Assembly (NCBI RefSeq): GCF_900103185.1
Contig: NZ_FNJD01000001.1
Span: 124,001 to 188,000, forward strand
Origin: Sulfitobacter litoralis
GTDB taxonomy: Bacteria; Pseudomonadota; Alphaproteobacteria; Rhodobacterales; Rhodobacteraceae
Direction: 5' to 3'
DNA length: 64,000 nt
Part shown: one piece after another, positions 8,903 to 18,697 of the stretch
How the letters are laid out: each line of letters starts with the position of its first letter
How positions within the stretch are numbered: position 1 is the first letter of the stretch
Made by a program: the position numbers and the translations under genes
Notes under the pieces: model-generated
Databases searched by the model: none
What the model was told of the DNA's origin: nothing
The model's input: only the letters and a program-made list of their open reading frames with translations

Positions 8903-9048
8903 GCTGGTTCCTTCACACAATTTATGATTGCTCGTGTGGCAGCTCTTAGGCGCGGCGGAATCCGCCTGCAACCACCAAGAGAAATCACCGTCATGATGCG
9001 TTTGAATGTGGTATTTTTGACCCGCCTGTATTCGGTACCGGACGGCCT

Positions 9049-9633
9049 TTAGCGATAGGGGTTCTTTGCGCTGCGATCCTCTGACAGGGACCTCTGCGAG
9101 CGCTTTACGATCATCACGGTGGCATCGGCCAGATGCTGGCGTTCGATGTGGTGATCGCCGCGGGCAACGCGCAGTTTATGCGCTTCGAGCATGACCTCGG
9201 CATGGGATGACCCGCGCGGCGGAATAAAGGTATAGCAGGCCAGTTCGATCAGGAACCCAAGCGGATCCTTGAAATAGATCGAATGCATGAACCCGCGATC
9301 CTTGACGCCGGAATTGCCGATCCCGCGTTCCTTGAGCCGATCCTGCACCTGGTCGAACATGGCGCGGTCGACTTCAAACGCGACATGGTGCACGCAGCCT
9401 GCATCGGTTGGCGTGCGGTTGTGCACGGGGTTGCGGTTTTCATTGGTAAAGATCGTGATCAAACGGCCATCGCCGGGATCAAAGTACAGATGTCCTTCGT
9501 CGGGATCGTCCAGATTTGGCTGGTCAAAGATAAACGGCATGCCCAGCAACCCCTCCCAGAAATCAATACTGGTCTGACGATCCGCGCCCATTAAAGTGAT
9601 GTGATGCACACCAATAACTTGAATCTTCTGCAT
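9049..9633 (-). CDS. VOC-superfamily protein (glyoxalase/dioxygenase fold)
   Basis: About 194 residues. Paired beta-alpha-beta-beta-beta modules begin with GVHHITLMGAD, then CVHHVAFEVD and FLIELACYTF, whose His/His/Glu residues are the usual metal ligands of VOC enzymes. Closest in pattern to ring-cleaving dioxygenase/glyoxalase-like proteins; the substrate is unknown. Two ATGs, at 9642 and 9633, are possible. The later one has a G-rich stretch 9 bases upstream while the first is directly abutted by it, so 9633 is preferred. Confidence 0.75.
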   Translation of the reverse strand: MQKIQVIGVHHITLMGADRQTSIDFWEGLLGMPFIFDQPNLDDPDEGHLYFDPGDGRLITIFTNENRNPVHNRTPTDAGCVHHVAFEVDRAMFDQVQDRLKERGIGNSGVKDRGFMHSIYFKDPLGFLIELACYTFIPPRGSSHAEVMLEAHKLRVARGDHHIERQHLADATVMIVKRSQRSLSEDRSAKNPYR

Positions 9634-9749
9634 TTCTCGCATCCCCGTTTATCTGCCCTGACGGAAACCATAGCGCAGCGGCGGCATCATGCCACCCCAA
9701 AGGTCAACCCCCCTTTCGTCTTTGACGTCATCAGCCTATAAGCCGATGA

Positions 9750-10853
<1,104 letters not shown>

Positions 10854-10912
10854 CCCAACAGCTCGGGATGCGGCAGGACGGCGCGGCCCTCGCGGTAGGA
10901 AACGTATAACGC

Positions 10913-11818
10913 ATGGCCATCGACCGATCCTCTTCGAACGATTTTGGGCGCCCGTTGCGCCGCTTGTTGCTGGCCGTGATCGTGCTGGTGCTGGCTGGTA
11001 TCTTTCTGCTGTGGCGGATCGACAGCCCTCGTGTGGAGCGGTTTCGCGCCCAGATCACCGATCGCTTTGTCCCTAATCTGGAATGGGCCATGGCACCGGT
11101 TACCGGTACCGTAAACCTGTTTCGCGACTTCCAAAGCTATCAACGGCTGACCGTTCAGAACCAGGAACTGCGTTCCGAGCTGCGCAAGATGCAGACCTGG
11201 AAAGAAGCCGCCTTGCAGCTTGAACAGGAAAACGCGCGCCTGCTGGACCTGAACAAGGTCCGCCTGGACCCGCGCCTGACCCATATTACCGGCGTGGTAC
11301 AGGCAGACTCGGGCTCGCCCTTCCGGCAATCGGTGTTGCTGAACGTCGGTGCGCGGGATGGCATCGTCGATGGTTGGGCGACCGTGGACGGCATCGGGCT
11401 TGTGGGCCGTATCTCTGGTGTGGGGGAAAATACCGCGCGCGTGATACTTGTGACCGACACCTCAAGCCGGATACCAGCCGTAATTCAGCCGTCGGGGCAA
11501 CGGGCGATTATCGCGGGCGACAATTCAGCCGCACCGCCGATTGATTTCCTTGAAAACCCTGATTTGGTGCGCCCCGGTGATCGCGTCAGCAGTTCGGGCG
11601 ACGGTGGTGTCTTTCCCGCCGGCATCTTGATCGGTCAGGTTGCCGCTGACCCGGGAGGGCGGCTGCGCGTGCGGCTCGCGGCTGACTTTGAGCGGCTGGA
11701 GTTCCTACGCGTGCTGCGCCACCACGGGTCTGAAAAGGTAAACGAAGACGCGGCGGTCATTCGCGAAGACGGGCCCCGCCTGATCGCGCCTTTGCCAATC
11801 GCACCCGAGACTGAATGA
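10913..11818 (+). CDS. mreC: rod-shape-determining protein MreC
   Basis: Bitopic inner-membrane scaffold of the elongasome linking MreB with the PBP2-RodA synthase. 301 residues: a cytoplasmic N-terminus, one membrane helix (about 18-37, LLLAVIVLVLAGIFLLW), a periplasmic coiled coil (about 77-110) and the double beta-barrel MreC domain (about 120-275). It lies 59 bases after mreB, and its stop overlaps the mreD start as ATGA. Confidence 0.95.
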   Translation: MAIDRSSSNDFGRPLRRLLLAVIVLVLAGIFLLWRIDSPRVERFRAQITDRFVPNLEWAMAPVTGTVNLFRDFQSYQRLTVQNQELRSELRKMQTWKEAALQLEQENARLLDLNKVRLDPRLTHITGVVQADSGSPFRQSVLLNVGARDGIVDGWATVDGIGLVGRISGVGENTARVILVTDTSSRIPAVIQPSGQRAIIAGDNSAAPPIDFLENPDLVRPGDRVSSSGDGGVFPAGILIGQVAADPGGRLRVRLAADFERLEFLRVLRHHGSEKVNEDAAVIREDGPRLIAPLPIAPETE

Positions 11819-12450
11819 TGGATGATCTGTCGACCCTGCGGTTATGGCTGATGCGCGCGGCGTTTCTGCTGTTGGCGCTGGTGCTGCTGTTTTTCCATCT
11901 GCTGCCGCTTGATACCCAGCCGATCGCATTGTTCGCGCCTGACCTGTCCCCCCCCCTCGCGACCATCGACCCCGCAGAGGCGCGGCTGCGCGCGTTGCTG
12001 GATCAAGGCAGCGACCGCATCTGGATTGCCCCCGATCTGTTGATCGCCTTTGCGCTGGCGTGGTCTGTGCGGCGGCCCGACTATGTGCCTGCGGTGCTAC
12101 TGGCTGTTGCGTTTCTGATGACCGATCTGCTGCTGCAACGGCCCCCGGGCCTATGGGCGCTGCTCGCGCTGCTGGCATGCGAAAACATGAAGACCCGCGG
12201 ACGTACCCTGCGCGACAGCACCTTCGGCGCCGAATGGCTGGCGGTGTCGCTGTGGCTGATCGGCATTTTGATACTGAACCGGATCGTGTTATCTTTGCTG
12301 CTGGTCCCGCCGCCCCAATGGTCGCTTAGCCTGCTCGAGCTGGGCATGACGATCCTGACCTATCCGGCTGTGGTGTTCGTGACCCATGCGTTGATGGGCG
12401 TGCGCAAATCCGCCCCCGGTGATCTGGACAGTATGGGCGGTCGCTCATGA
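11815..12450 (+). CDS. mreD: rod-shape-determining membrane protein MreD
   Basis: 211-residue, very hydrophobic protein with about five or six membrane helices (first at about 13-31), assigned to MreD chiefly by position between mreC and mrdA and by size, since MreD sequences diverge strongly. It completes the MreBCD complex. The start overlaps the mreC stop by 4 bases (ATGA). Two adjacent ATG codons are available at 11815 and 11818. Confidence 0.88.
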   Translation: MMDDLSTLRLWLMRAAFLLLALVLLFFHLLPLDTQPIALFAPDLSPPLATIDPAEARLRALLDQGSDRIWIAPDLLIAFALAWSVRRPDYVPAVLLAVAFLMTDLLLQRPPGLWALLALLACENMKTRGRTLRDSTFGAEWLAVSLWLIGILILNRIVLSLLLVPPPQWSLSLLELGMTILTYPAVVFVTHALMGVRKSAPGDLDSMGGRS

Positions 12451-12460
12451 GGAGAGCAGA

Positions 12461-14404
12461 ATGAGACGCAGCAGAGCCGATAGCGACGCCAGCCACTCAA
12501 AGCTGAGCCGCCGTGCTGTATTGCTGGGCGGCGCACAGCTGTTGTTCATGGGCGGGCTGGCGGCTCGGATGAACTACTTACAGGTCGATCAGGCCGATCA
12601 GTTTCGCCTGCTGGCCGAAGAGAACCGGATCAACATCCGGCTGATTCCGCCGGCGCGTGGCGAAATTTTCGACCGCAACGGGGTGCGGCTGGCGCAGAAC
12701 GTGCCGTCCTACCGTATCGTGATCGTGCGCGAAGACGCCGATGATGTCGACGCGGTGATGCAACGTCTGGGAGAAGTGATCGACCTTGACCCCGAAGTAC
12801 GCGCACGCGCAATGGCCGAGATCAAGCGCTCTGCCCCGTTCCTGCCCGTCACTGTCGCCGACGATGTCAGCTGGGACGAGGTCAGCCGCGTATCAGTGAA
12901 CGCCCCCGCCCTGCCCGGTGTCAGCCCCGAAGTCGGCCTGACCCGTGTCTATCCGCGCGGATCGGATTTTGCCCATATCGTTGGCCGGGTGGGCCGCGTC
13001 AGCCAAGCCGATCTGGACGCGCTGGAAAACCCTGATGCAGTTCTGCGTATCCCGCGGTTCCAGATCGGCAAGATCAACGTAGAGGCCCGCCAAGAATCCC
13101 TTTTGCGGGGTTCTGCCGGTACCAAACAGGTCGAAGTCAACGCCACCGGCCGCGTGATGCGCGAACTGGCCCGCCGCGAAGGGCAGTCCGGTGCTGATAT
13201 TCAGCTGACCATCGATTCCAATTTGCAGAACTTCGTACAGGCCCGACTGGGTGACGAAAGCGCTGCGGTGGTGATCATGGATTGTGACAACGGCGATCTG
13301 GTCGCAAACGCATCGTCGCCCAGCTATGATCCGAACCTCTTTATCGGGGGGATTTCGTCGGCCGATTACAACCCGCTGCTGCAATCCATCTACCGCCCGC
13401 TGGTGAACAAGACTGTGCAGGGCACCTATCCGCCCGGATCGACCTACAAGATGGTCGTCGCCATGGCCGCACTTGAAGACGGCATCGTCGGCCCCGAGGA
13501 AACCACATACTGCCCAGGGCACCTCGAAGTGGGCGGACGCCGGTTCCACTGCTGGAAACGCGCAGGGCACGGCTGGATCGACCTTGAAAACTCGCTCAAG
13601 CAATCCTGCGACGTCTATTACTATGATCTGGCGATGAAAGTCGGGATCGAGAAAATCTCGGCCATGGCAAACCGCTTTGGGCTGGGATGGAAACATGACC
13701 TGCCACTGTCCTCTGTTGCGGCAGGTCTGGCCCCGACGAAAGCATGGAAACAAAGCGCGCGTGGCGATTCATGGGTGATCGGGGATACGGTGAATGCCTC
13801 TATCGGGCAGGGCTTCACGCTCAGCTCGCCACTGCAACTGGCGGTGATGACGGCGCGGCTCGCGACCAACCGCGCCGTGGTCCCGCGGCTGATCAAATCG
13901 ATCGACGGCGTCGAACAAGCCAGCGGTGCGGGCGAGCCCTTGGGCATGAATGAAAACAACATGCGTCAGGTCCGCAAAGGCATGTATTCGGTGGTCAACG
14001 ACCGGCGCGGTACAGGCTACCGGTCGCGGGTCATCGCCGACGGGGTGCGCATGGCGGGTAAAAGCGGCACCAGTCAGGTGCGCAACATCACCGCCGCCGA
14101 ACGCGCGCGCGGGGTCAGCCGCAACGAAGACCTGCCTTGGGAACGCCGTGACCATGCGCTGTTCGTCGCCTTCGCCCCCTTTGACAAGCCGCGCTATGCA
14201 GTATCGGTGCTGGTGGAACACGGTGGCGGCGGATCGACCGCAGCCGCCCCCATCGCCCGCGACGTCATGCTGCAAGCGATCTATGGCGGAGAGCCCCCGC
14301 TGGACGCCTACCCCACCGCCGACCGTGGCCGCATCGCCGAGCAGCAAAAAGCCCTGCGCGCGATCCAGCCCCAAGCGGATTTCAGCGGGAAAGACCAAGC
14401 ATGA
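12461..14404 (+). CDS. mrdA: penicillin-binding protein 2 (elongasome transpeptidase)
   Basis: D,D-transpeptidase cross-linking peptidoglycan during elongation, partner of RodA. 647 residues: membrane anchor at about 23-44, PBP dimerisation domain with RGEIFDRNG, then the transpeptidase with the active-site serine in PPGSTYKMV (SxxK), the second motif in KQSCDVYYYD (SxN position occupied as S-C-D) and the KSG triad in AGKSGTSQVRN. The ATG at 12461 is preceded by GGAGAGCAG and starts MRRSRADSD; the longer frame from 12419 lacks such support. Its 3' end overlaps rodA by 4 bases. Confidence 0.95.
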   Translation: MRRSRADSDASHSKLSRRAVLLGGAQLLFMGGLAARMNYLQVDQADQFRLLAEENRINIRLIPPARGEIFDRNGVRLAQNVPSYRIVIVREDADDVDAVMQRLGEVIDLDPEVRARAMAEIKRSAPFLPVTVADDVSWDEVSRVSVNAPALPGVSPEVGLTRVYPRGSDFAHIVGRVGRVSQADLDALENPDAVLRIPRFQIGKINVEARQESLLRGSAGTKQVEVNATGRVMRELARREGQSGADIQLTIDSNLQNFVQARLGDESAAVVIMDCDNGDLVANASSPSYDPNLFIGGISSADYNPLLQSIYRPLVNKTVQGTYPPGSTYKMVVAMAALEDGIVGPEETTYCPGHLEVGGRRFHCWKRAGHGWIDLENSLKQSCDVYYYDLAMKVGIEKISAMANRFGLGWKHDLPLSSVAAGLAPTKAWKQSARGDSWVIGDTVNASIGQGFTLSSPLQLAVMTARLATNRAVVPRLIKSIDGVEQASGAGEPLGMNENNMRQVRKGMYSVVNDRRGTGYRSRVIADGVRMAGKSGTSQVRNITAAERARGVSRNEDLPWERRDHALFVAFAPFDKPRYAVSVLVEHGGGGSTAAAPIARDVMLQAIYGGEPPLDAYPTADRGRIAEQQKALRAIQPQADFSGKDQA

Positions 14405-15540
14405 GCTACCTTGAATATACGGTCAAACATGTCCCCACAGGCTTTGCCAAGATCCTGCATCTGAACTGGCCGCTGACCATCCTGCTGGCTGCTGTTTCGG
14501 GGGTGGGGTTCTTAATGTTGTATTCGGTCGCAGGGGGCAGTTTTAATCCTTGGGCTGAACCGCAAATGAAACGCTTTGCGCTCGGCATCGCGCTGATGAT
14601 TGCCGCCGGTATGGTGCCGATCTGGCTTTGGCGGAACCTTGCGGGCGTGGCCTATTTCGGCACGGTGATCCTGCTGATCGGGGTCGAACTTTTCGGCGCG
14701 GTCGGCATGGGTGCGCAGCGCTGGATCGAGCTCGGATCGTTCCGCCTGCAACCGTCAGAACTGATGAAGATCACGCTCGTGATGATGCTGGCGGCCTATT
14801 ATGACTGGCTCCCGCCCAAGAAGACCTCGCGGCCGCTGTGGGTGTTACTGCCGGTCCTGATGATCTTGATCCCCACAGCGCTGGTGCTCAAGCAGCCCGA
14901 TCTGGGCACCGCGATCCTGTTGATGGCCGCCGGCGGCGGGCTGATGTTTCTTGCAGGGGTGCACTGGGGCTATTTCGCGGTCGTTATCGCAGGCGCGGTG
15001 GGGCTGGTGTCGGCGGTGTTCCAGTCCCGCGGCACCCCGTGGCAACTGATCAAGGACTACCAGTTCCGGCGGATTGATACCTTTATCGACCCCAGCACCG
15101 ACCCGTTGGGCGCGGGCTATCACATCACCCAATCCAAGATCGCGCTCGGCTCTGGCGGGTGGACCGGTCGCGGGTTCATGCAAGGCACCCAGTCGCGCCT
15201 GAACTTCCTGCCCGAAAAACACACAGACTTTATCTTTACCACGCTGGCCGAGGAATTCGGCTTTGTCGGCGGGTTCTCCCTGCTGGGTCTCTATGCGCTG
15301 ATCATCGTCTTCTGCGTCGCTGCGGCGCTGATCAACAAGGACCGTTTTTCGTCGCTGCTAACCCTTGGTATCGCGCTGAACTTCTTTTTGTTCTTTGCGG
15401 TGAACATGTCGATGGTGATGGGGCTGGCACCCGTTGTCGGTGTGCCGCTGCCGCTGGTCAGCTACGGCGGGTCGGCAATGCTGGTGTTGCTGCTGGCCTT
15501 TGGCCTTGTACAATCGGCGCATGTCCACCGCCCCAGATAG
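14401..15540 (+). CDS. rodA: SEDS peptidoglycan glycosyltransferase RodA
   Basis: Polytopic glycan polymerase of the elongasome. 379 residues with about ten membrane helices and family segments GAQRWIELG, QPSELMKI, KQPDLGTA, and the end VPLPLVSYGGSAML, the SEDS signature. It overlaps mrdA by 4 bases (ATGA) and closes the shape operon; the reductase gene follows after 7 bases and may be read through. Confidence 0.96.
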   Translation: MSYLEYTVKHVPTGFAKILHLNWPLTILLAAVSGVGFLMLYSVAGGSFNPWAEPQMKRFALGIALMIAAGMVPIWLWRNLAGVAYFGTVILLIGVELFGAVGMGAQRWIELGSFRLQPSELMKITLVMMLAAYYDWLPPKKTSRPLWVLLPVLMILIPTALVLKQPDLGTAILLMAAGGGLMFLAGVHWGYFAVVIAGAVGLVSAVFQSRGTPWQLIKDYQFRRIDTFIDPSTDPLGAGYHITQSKIALGSGGWTGRGFMQGTQSRLNFLPEKHTDFIFTTLAEEFGFVGGFSLLGLYALIIVFCVAAALINKDRFSSLLTLGIALNFFLFFAVNMSMVMGLAPVVGVPLPLVSYGGSAMLVLLLAFGLVQSAHVHRPR

Positions 15541-15547
15541 GAAACCT

Positions 15548-16480
15548 ATGTCCCTGAACGTCCTTTTCGCCGCCCGCCCCGAACGTTGGGTGACGTATGA
15601 AGCCCCCCTGCGTCAAGCGCTTGATGCCGCGGGGATCACGGCTCACCTATCAACGGATATCACCCCGCAGGACGTGGACTACATCGTCTATGCACCCAAT
15701 AGCACGCTACAGGATTTCACTCCCTACACGCGGGCCAAGGCGGTGCTAAACCTCTGGGCGGGGGTAGAAAATATCACCAACAATGACACGCTGCATATCC
15801 CGCTGGCGCGGATGGTGGATCCGGGCCTGACCAAGGGCATGGTTGAATGGGTCACGGGCCATGTGATGCGCTACCATCTGGGGCTAGACACGGACATTCG
15901 CAAGACGGACACCGATTGGACCCCGCGCACCCCGCCGCTGGCACAGGAACGTCAGATCACCATTCTGGGCCTTGGTGCCTTAGGCGCGGCTGTGGCCGAG
16001 ACATTGGTGTCTCTGGGTTTCAACGTCACCGGCTGGTCGCGCAGCCCCAAAGAGATTTCAGGCGTGACCTGTCTGCATGGGGACGACGGGCTAAGAGATG
16101 CCCTACACAGCGCCGAGATCGCGGTCCTGCTGCTGCCCAACACCCCTGATACCGAGAACACGCTGAACGCCGAAACCCTAGCGCAGATGCCCAAGGGCGC
16201 GTTTATTATAAACCCAGGCCGTGGGGCGTTGATCGATGACGACGCGCTGCTGGCTGCGTTGGATACCGACCAGATCGCCCATGCCACGCTGGATGTGTTC
16301 CGCATCGAACCGCTGCCTTCCGAGCACCCCTATTGGGCGCACCCCAAAGTCACTGTTACCCCCCATATCGCCGCTGAAACCCGCGCCAACACAGCAGCAC
16401 AGGCCGTCGTGGAAAACATCCGCCGCGGCGAATCCCAAGAGCCTTTTTTGCATCTGGTGGACCGCGCCAAAGGCTACTGA
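15548..16480 (+). CDS. D-2-hydroxyacid dehydrogenase (glyoxylate/hydroxypyruvate reductase A type)
   Basis: 310 residues of the D-isomer hydroxyacid dehydrogenase family, GhrA-like. The NAD(P) motif is ILGLGALGAAVAETL, the catalytic Arg lies in NPGRGALIDDDAL, and Glu and His in FRIEPLPSEHPYW / VTPHIAAET. It reduces small 2-oxoacids such as glyoxylate or hydroxypyruvate; the exact substrate is inferred. ATG 15548 follows GGAAACCT and is preferred to one at 15521. It sits just behind rodA. Downstream, an inverted pair of a 22-base repeat separates it from the convergent dcp gene. Confidence 0.87.
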   Translation: MSLNVLFAARPERWVTYEAPLRQALDAAGITAHLSTDITPQDVDYIVYAPNSTLQDFTPYTRAKAVLNLWAGVENITNNDTLHIPLARMVDPGLTKGMVEWVTGHVMRYHLGLDTDIRKTDTDWTPRTPPLAQERQITILGLGALGAAVAETLVSLGFNVTGWSRSPKEISGVTCLHGDDGLRDALHSAEIAVLLLPNTPDTENTLNAETLAQMPKGAFIINPGRGALIDDDALLAALDTDQIAHATLDVFRIEPLPSEHPYWAHPKVTVTPHIAAETRANTAAQAVVENIRRGESQEPFLHLVDRAKGY

Positions 16481-16506
16481 GCCGCCCCGTATCGAGGGCG
16501 GGATTT

Positions 16507-16566
16507 GAGTTTATTTGGCAAAATGAAGCTGCAGCCCTGCGCCCCTTCATTTTGCCTCTTAAACTC
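16507..16566. repeat. inverted pair of 22-base dispersed repeat (hairpin between convergent genes)
   Basis: Copy A at 16507-16528 and copy B at 16545-16566 are the same 22-base element in opposite orientation, matching at 19 of 22 positions, so the pair can form a long imperfect hairpin with a 16-base loop. It separates the ends of the reductase gene and dcp. Copy A is identical to the single copy at 35201-35222 and extends a further six bases of identity (AAATCC). It may act as a transcription end or RNA-stabilising structure; that is inference. Confidence 0.8.
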
Positions 16567-16594
16567 TCGCCGAAGGCAGGTCAGCTGCGGGCGC

Positions 16595-18610
16595 TCAGCC
16601 CGCTGTCAGACCGCGCCCTTTCAACAAAGCCTCTACCCCCGGCAATCTGCCGCGGAACGCCTTGTACAGCTCCGCCGCATCCTGACTGCCGCCGGTCGAC
16701 AGGATGTGTTGCTCTAGTGCCGCCGCGCGGCCGGGATCAAAGGCGCCGCCGGCTTCTTCAAAGGCGGCAAAGGCGTCTGCGTCCATCACCTCGGACCACA
16801 TATAACTGTAATAGCCGCTGGAATAGCCATCGCCTGAAAAGACATGGGCAAACTGCGGCGTGGCGTGGCGCATGGTGATCGCGTCGGGCATCCCCAGATC
16901 GGCCAGAACCTGTGCCTGTTTCGCCAGGGGGTCAGCGGGTGCCGCGCCATCGTGGAATTCAAGATCCACCAGCGCAGAGGCGACATATTCGACCGTGGAA
17001 AACCCCATATCAAAGTTTGCAGCCCCCAAAACCTTTGCAAGCATTTCTGCCGGCATCGGTTCGCCTGTCTTGGCGTGTGTGGCGTACTGGCTCAGGACCT
17101 CGGGCACCTCCAGCCAATGCTCGAACAGCTGGCTTGGCAGTTCGACGAAATCACGGGCGACCGATGTACCGCTAACGGATTCATAGGTCACGTCCGACAG
17201 CATCTGGTGCAGCGCATGGCCGAATTCATGGAAGAGCGTGCGGGCGTCGTCGTAGGACAGCAGCGCAGGCGATGCTTTGGCAAAGTTGCACACGTTCATC
17301 ACCACCGGCGACTGCACCTCGGGGAATTTAGCCTGAGACCGCATGGCGCTGCACCACGCGCCAGACCGTTTTGACCCGCGCGCAAAATAGTCACCGATGA
17401 ACACCGCCACATGTTCGCCGTTGCGGGTCACTTCCCACGCGCGACAATCGGGGTGATAGAGCGGCACGTCGAGGGGTTTGAATTCGAGAGAAAAGAGCCG
17501 TGTGGCGCAGTCGAAGGCCGCGTCGATCATCCGGTCCAACTGGAAATACGGTTTCAACGCGGCTTCATCGAGATCATGTTCCGCCACCCGCCGTTTTTGC
17601 GCATAGTAGCGCCAGTCCCACGGGGCCAGATCGCCGTTTACGCCATCGTCGTGCATCATGCGGGTCAGCACCTCGGCGTCCGCCTCTGCCTGTGCTTTGG
17701 CCGGTGCCCAGACATCCATCAGCAGCTGGCGCACGGCCTTTGGCGTTTTCGCCATCTCTGTTTCCAGCTTGTAGGCGGCAAAGTTGTCATAGCCCAGCAG
17801 CTTGGCCCGTTCCTCGCGCAGCGCAAGGGTTTCAGCAGCGATGCCGCGGTTATCGGTCTCATTGCCGTTGGCCCCACGCGCCTGCCACGCCAGAAACGCC
17901 TTTTCGCGCAGATCGCGACGCGGCGAGAATTGCAGAAACGGCGTGATCAAAGACCGCGAGAGGGTAATGACCGGCGCGCCCGCCTCTTTTTCTTCGCCAG
18001 CAGCGCGGGCGGCATCGATGACGAAGTCGGGCAGCCCCTCCAGATCGGATTCTTCCAGCGGCATGAACCAACTGCGTTCATCGGCCAACAGGTTCTGGGT
18101 AAACTGTGTCCCCAGCACGGCAAGCCGGTTCTTGATCTCTTTCATCCGCGCATCCGCCGTCCCGTCCAACGCCGCGCCTGCGCGGACAAAGCCGCGGTGG
18201 GTCAGCATCAGCACCCGTGCCTGCTCTGGCGTCAGGTCAAAGCTGTCGCGGTTTTCCCAGACCGATGCGACCCGCGCGAACAGCGCCTTGTTGCTTGAGA
18301 TGTCAGAGAAATGCGCCGACAGCAGCGGCGAGAATTTGCGTTGCAGGTCTTCGCGCACGGGGTTGCTATCGGCCCCTGCGACGGTGAAGAACACGCCCAA
18401 CACGCGGTCAAGCTGGCTGCCTGCTTCCTCGAGCGCCTCGATCGTGTTTGAGAATGTCGGCTCGTATTCGCACGCGGCGATGGCTTCGATTTCCATGCGG
18501 TGCGTCTGCAGCGCCTCGTCCAGCGCAGGGGCGAAATCATCGTCGGAGATCTGGTCGAAGGGGGCAATCTCGAACGGGGTGTCCCAATCATGTAGCAACG
18601 GGTTTGTCAT
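16595..18610 (-). CDS. dcp: M3-family metallopeptidase (peptidyl-dipeptidase Dcp/oligopeptidase A type)
   Basis: 671 residues, the full length of cytoplasmic M3 peptidases that degrade short peptides. Zinc motif HEFGH is in TLFHEFGHALHQML, with the downstream Glu in ARDFVELPSQLFEHW and the substrate-binding GDGYSSGYYSYMWSE near the C-terminus. The N-terminus MTNPLLHDWDTPFEIAPF is typical. Dcp rather than PrlC is favoured by the C-terminal pattern, but the two are hard to separate by eye. The gene stands alone. Confidence 0.9.
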   Translation of the reverse strand: MTNPLLHDWDTPFEIAPFDQISDDDFAPALDEALQTHRMEIEAIAACEYEPTFSNTIEALEEAGSQLDRVLGVFFTVAGADSNPVREDLQRKFSPLLSAHFSDISSNKALFARVASVWENRDSFDLTPEQARVLMLTHRGFVRAGAALDGTADARMKEIKNRLAVLGTQFTQNLLADERSWFMPLEESDLEGLPDFVIDAARAAGEEKEAGAPVITLSRSLITPFLQFSPRRDLREKAFLAWQARGANGNETDNRGIAAETLALREERAKLLGYDNFAAYKLETEMAKTPKAVRQLLMDVWAPAKAQAEADAEVLTRMMHDDGVNGDLAPWDWRYYAQKRRVAEHDLDEAALKPYFQLDRMIDAAFDCATRLFSLEFKPLDVPLYHPDCRAWEVTRNGEHVAVFIGDYFARGSKRSGAWCSAMRSQAKFPEVQSPVVMNVCNFAKASPALLSYDDARTLFHEFGHALHQMLSDVTYESVSGTSVARDFVELPSQLFEHWLEVPEVLSQYATHAKTGEPMPAEMLAKVLGAANFDMGFSTVEYVASALVDLEFHDGAAPADPLAKQAQVLADLGMPDAITMRHATPQFAHVFSGDGYSSGYYSYMWSEVMDADAFAAFEEAGGAFDPGRAAALEQHILSTGGSQDAAELYKAFRGRLPGVEALLKGRGLTAG

Positions 18611-18697
18611 GGCGGTCTCCTTTACGGGTCAAGCTATGCACTGCAGCAGGGCAATACAATCGCAATAGCCGCGCGCGGAACCCCCATGACGGGTCGT

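Noticed and set aside
8954-8966. GGCGG-AAT-CCGCC palindrome upstream of the porin-like gene
   Set aside because: Short GC inverted repeat with no T-run or partner site; expected by chance in high-GC sequence.
9722-9742. TTGACG and TATAAG near mreB as a promoter
   Set aside because: Spacing is only 9 bases, too short for a sigma-70 promoter.
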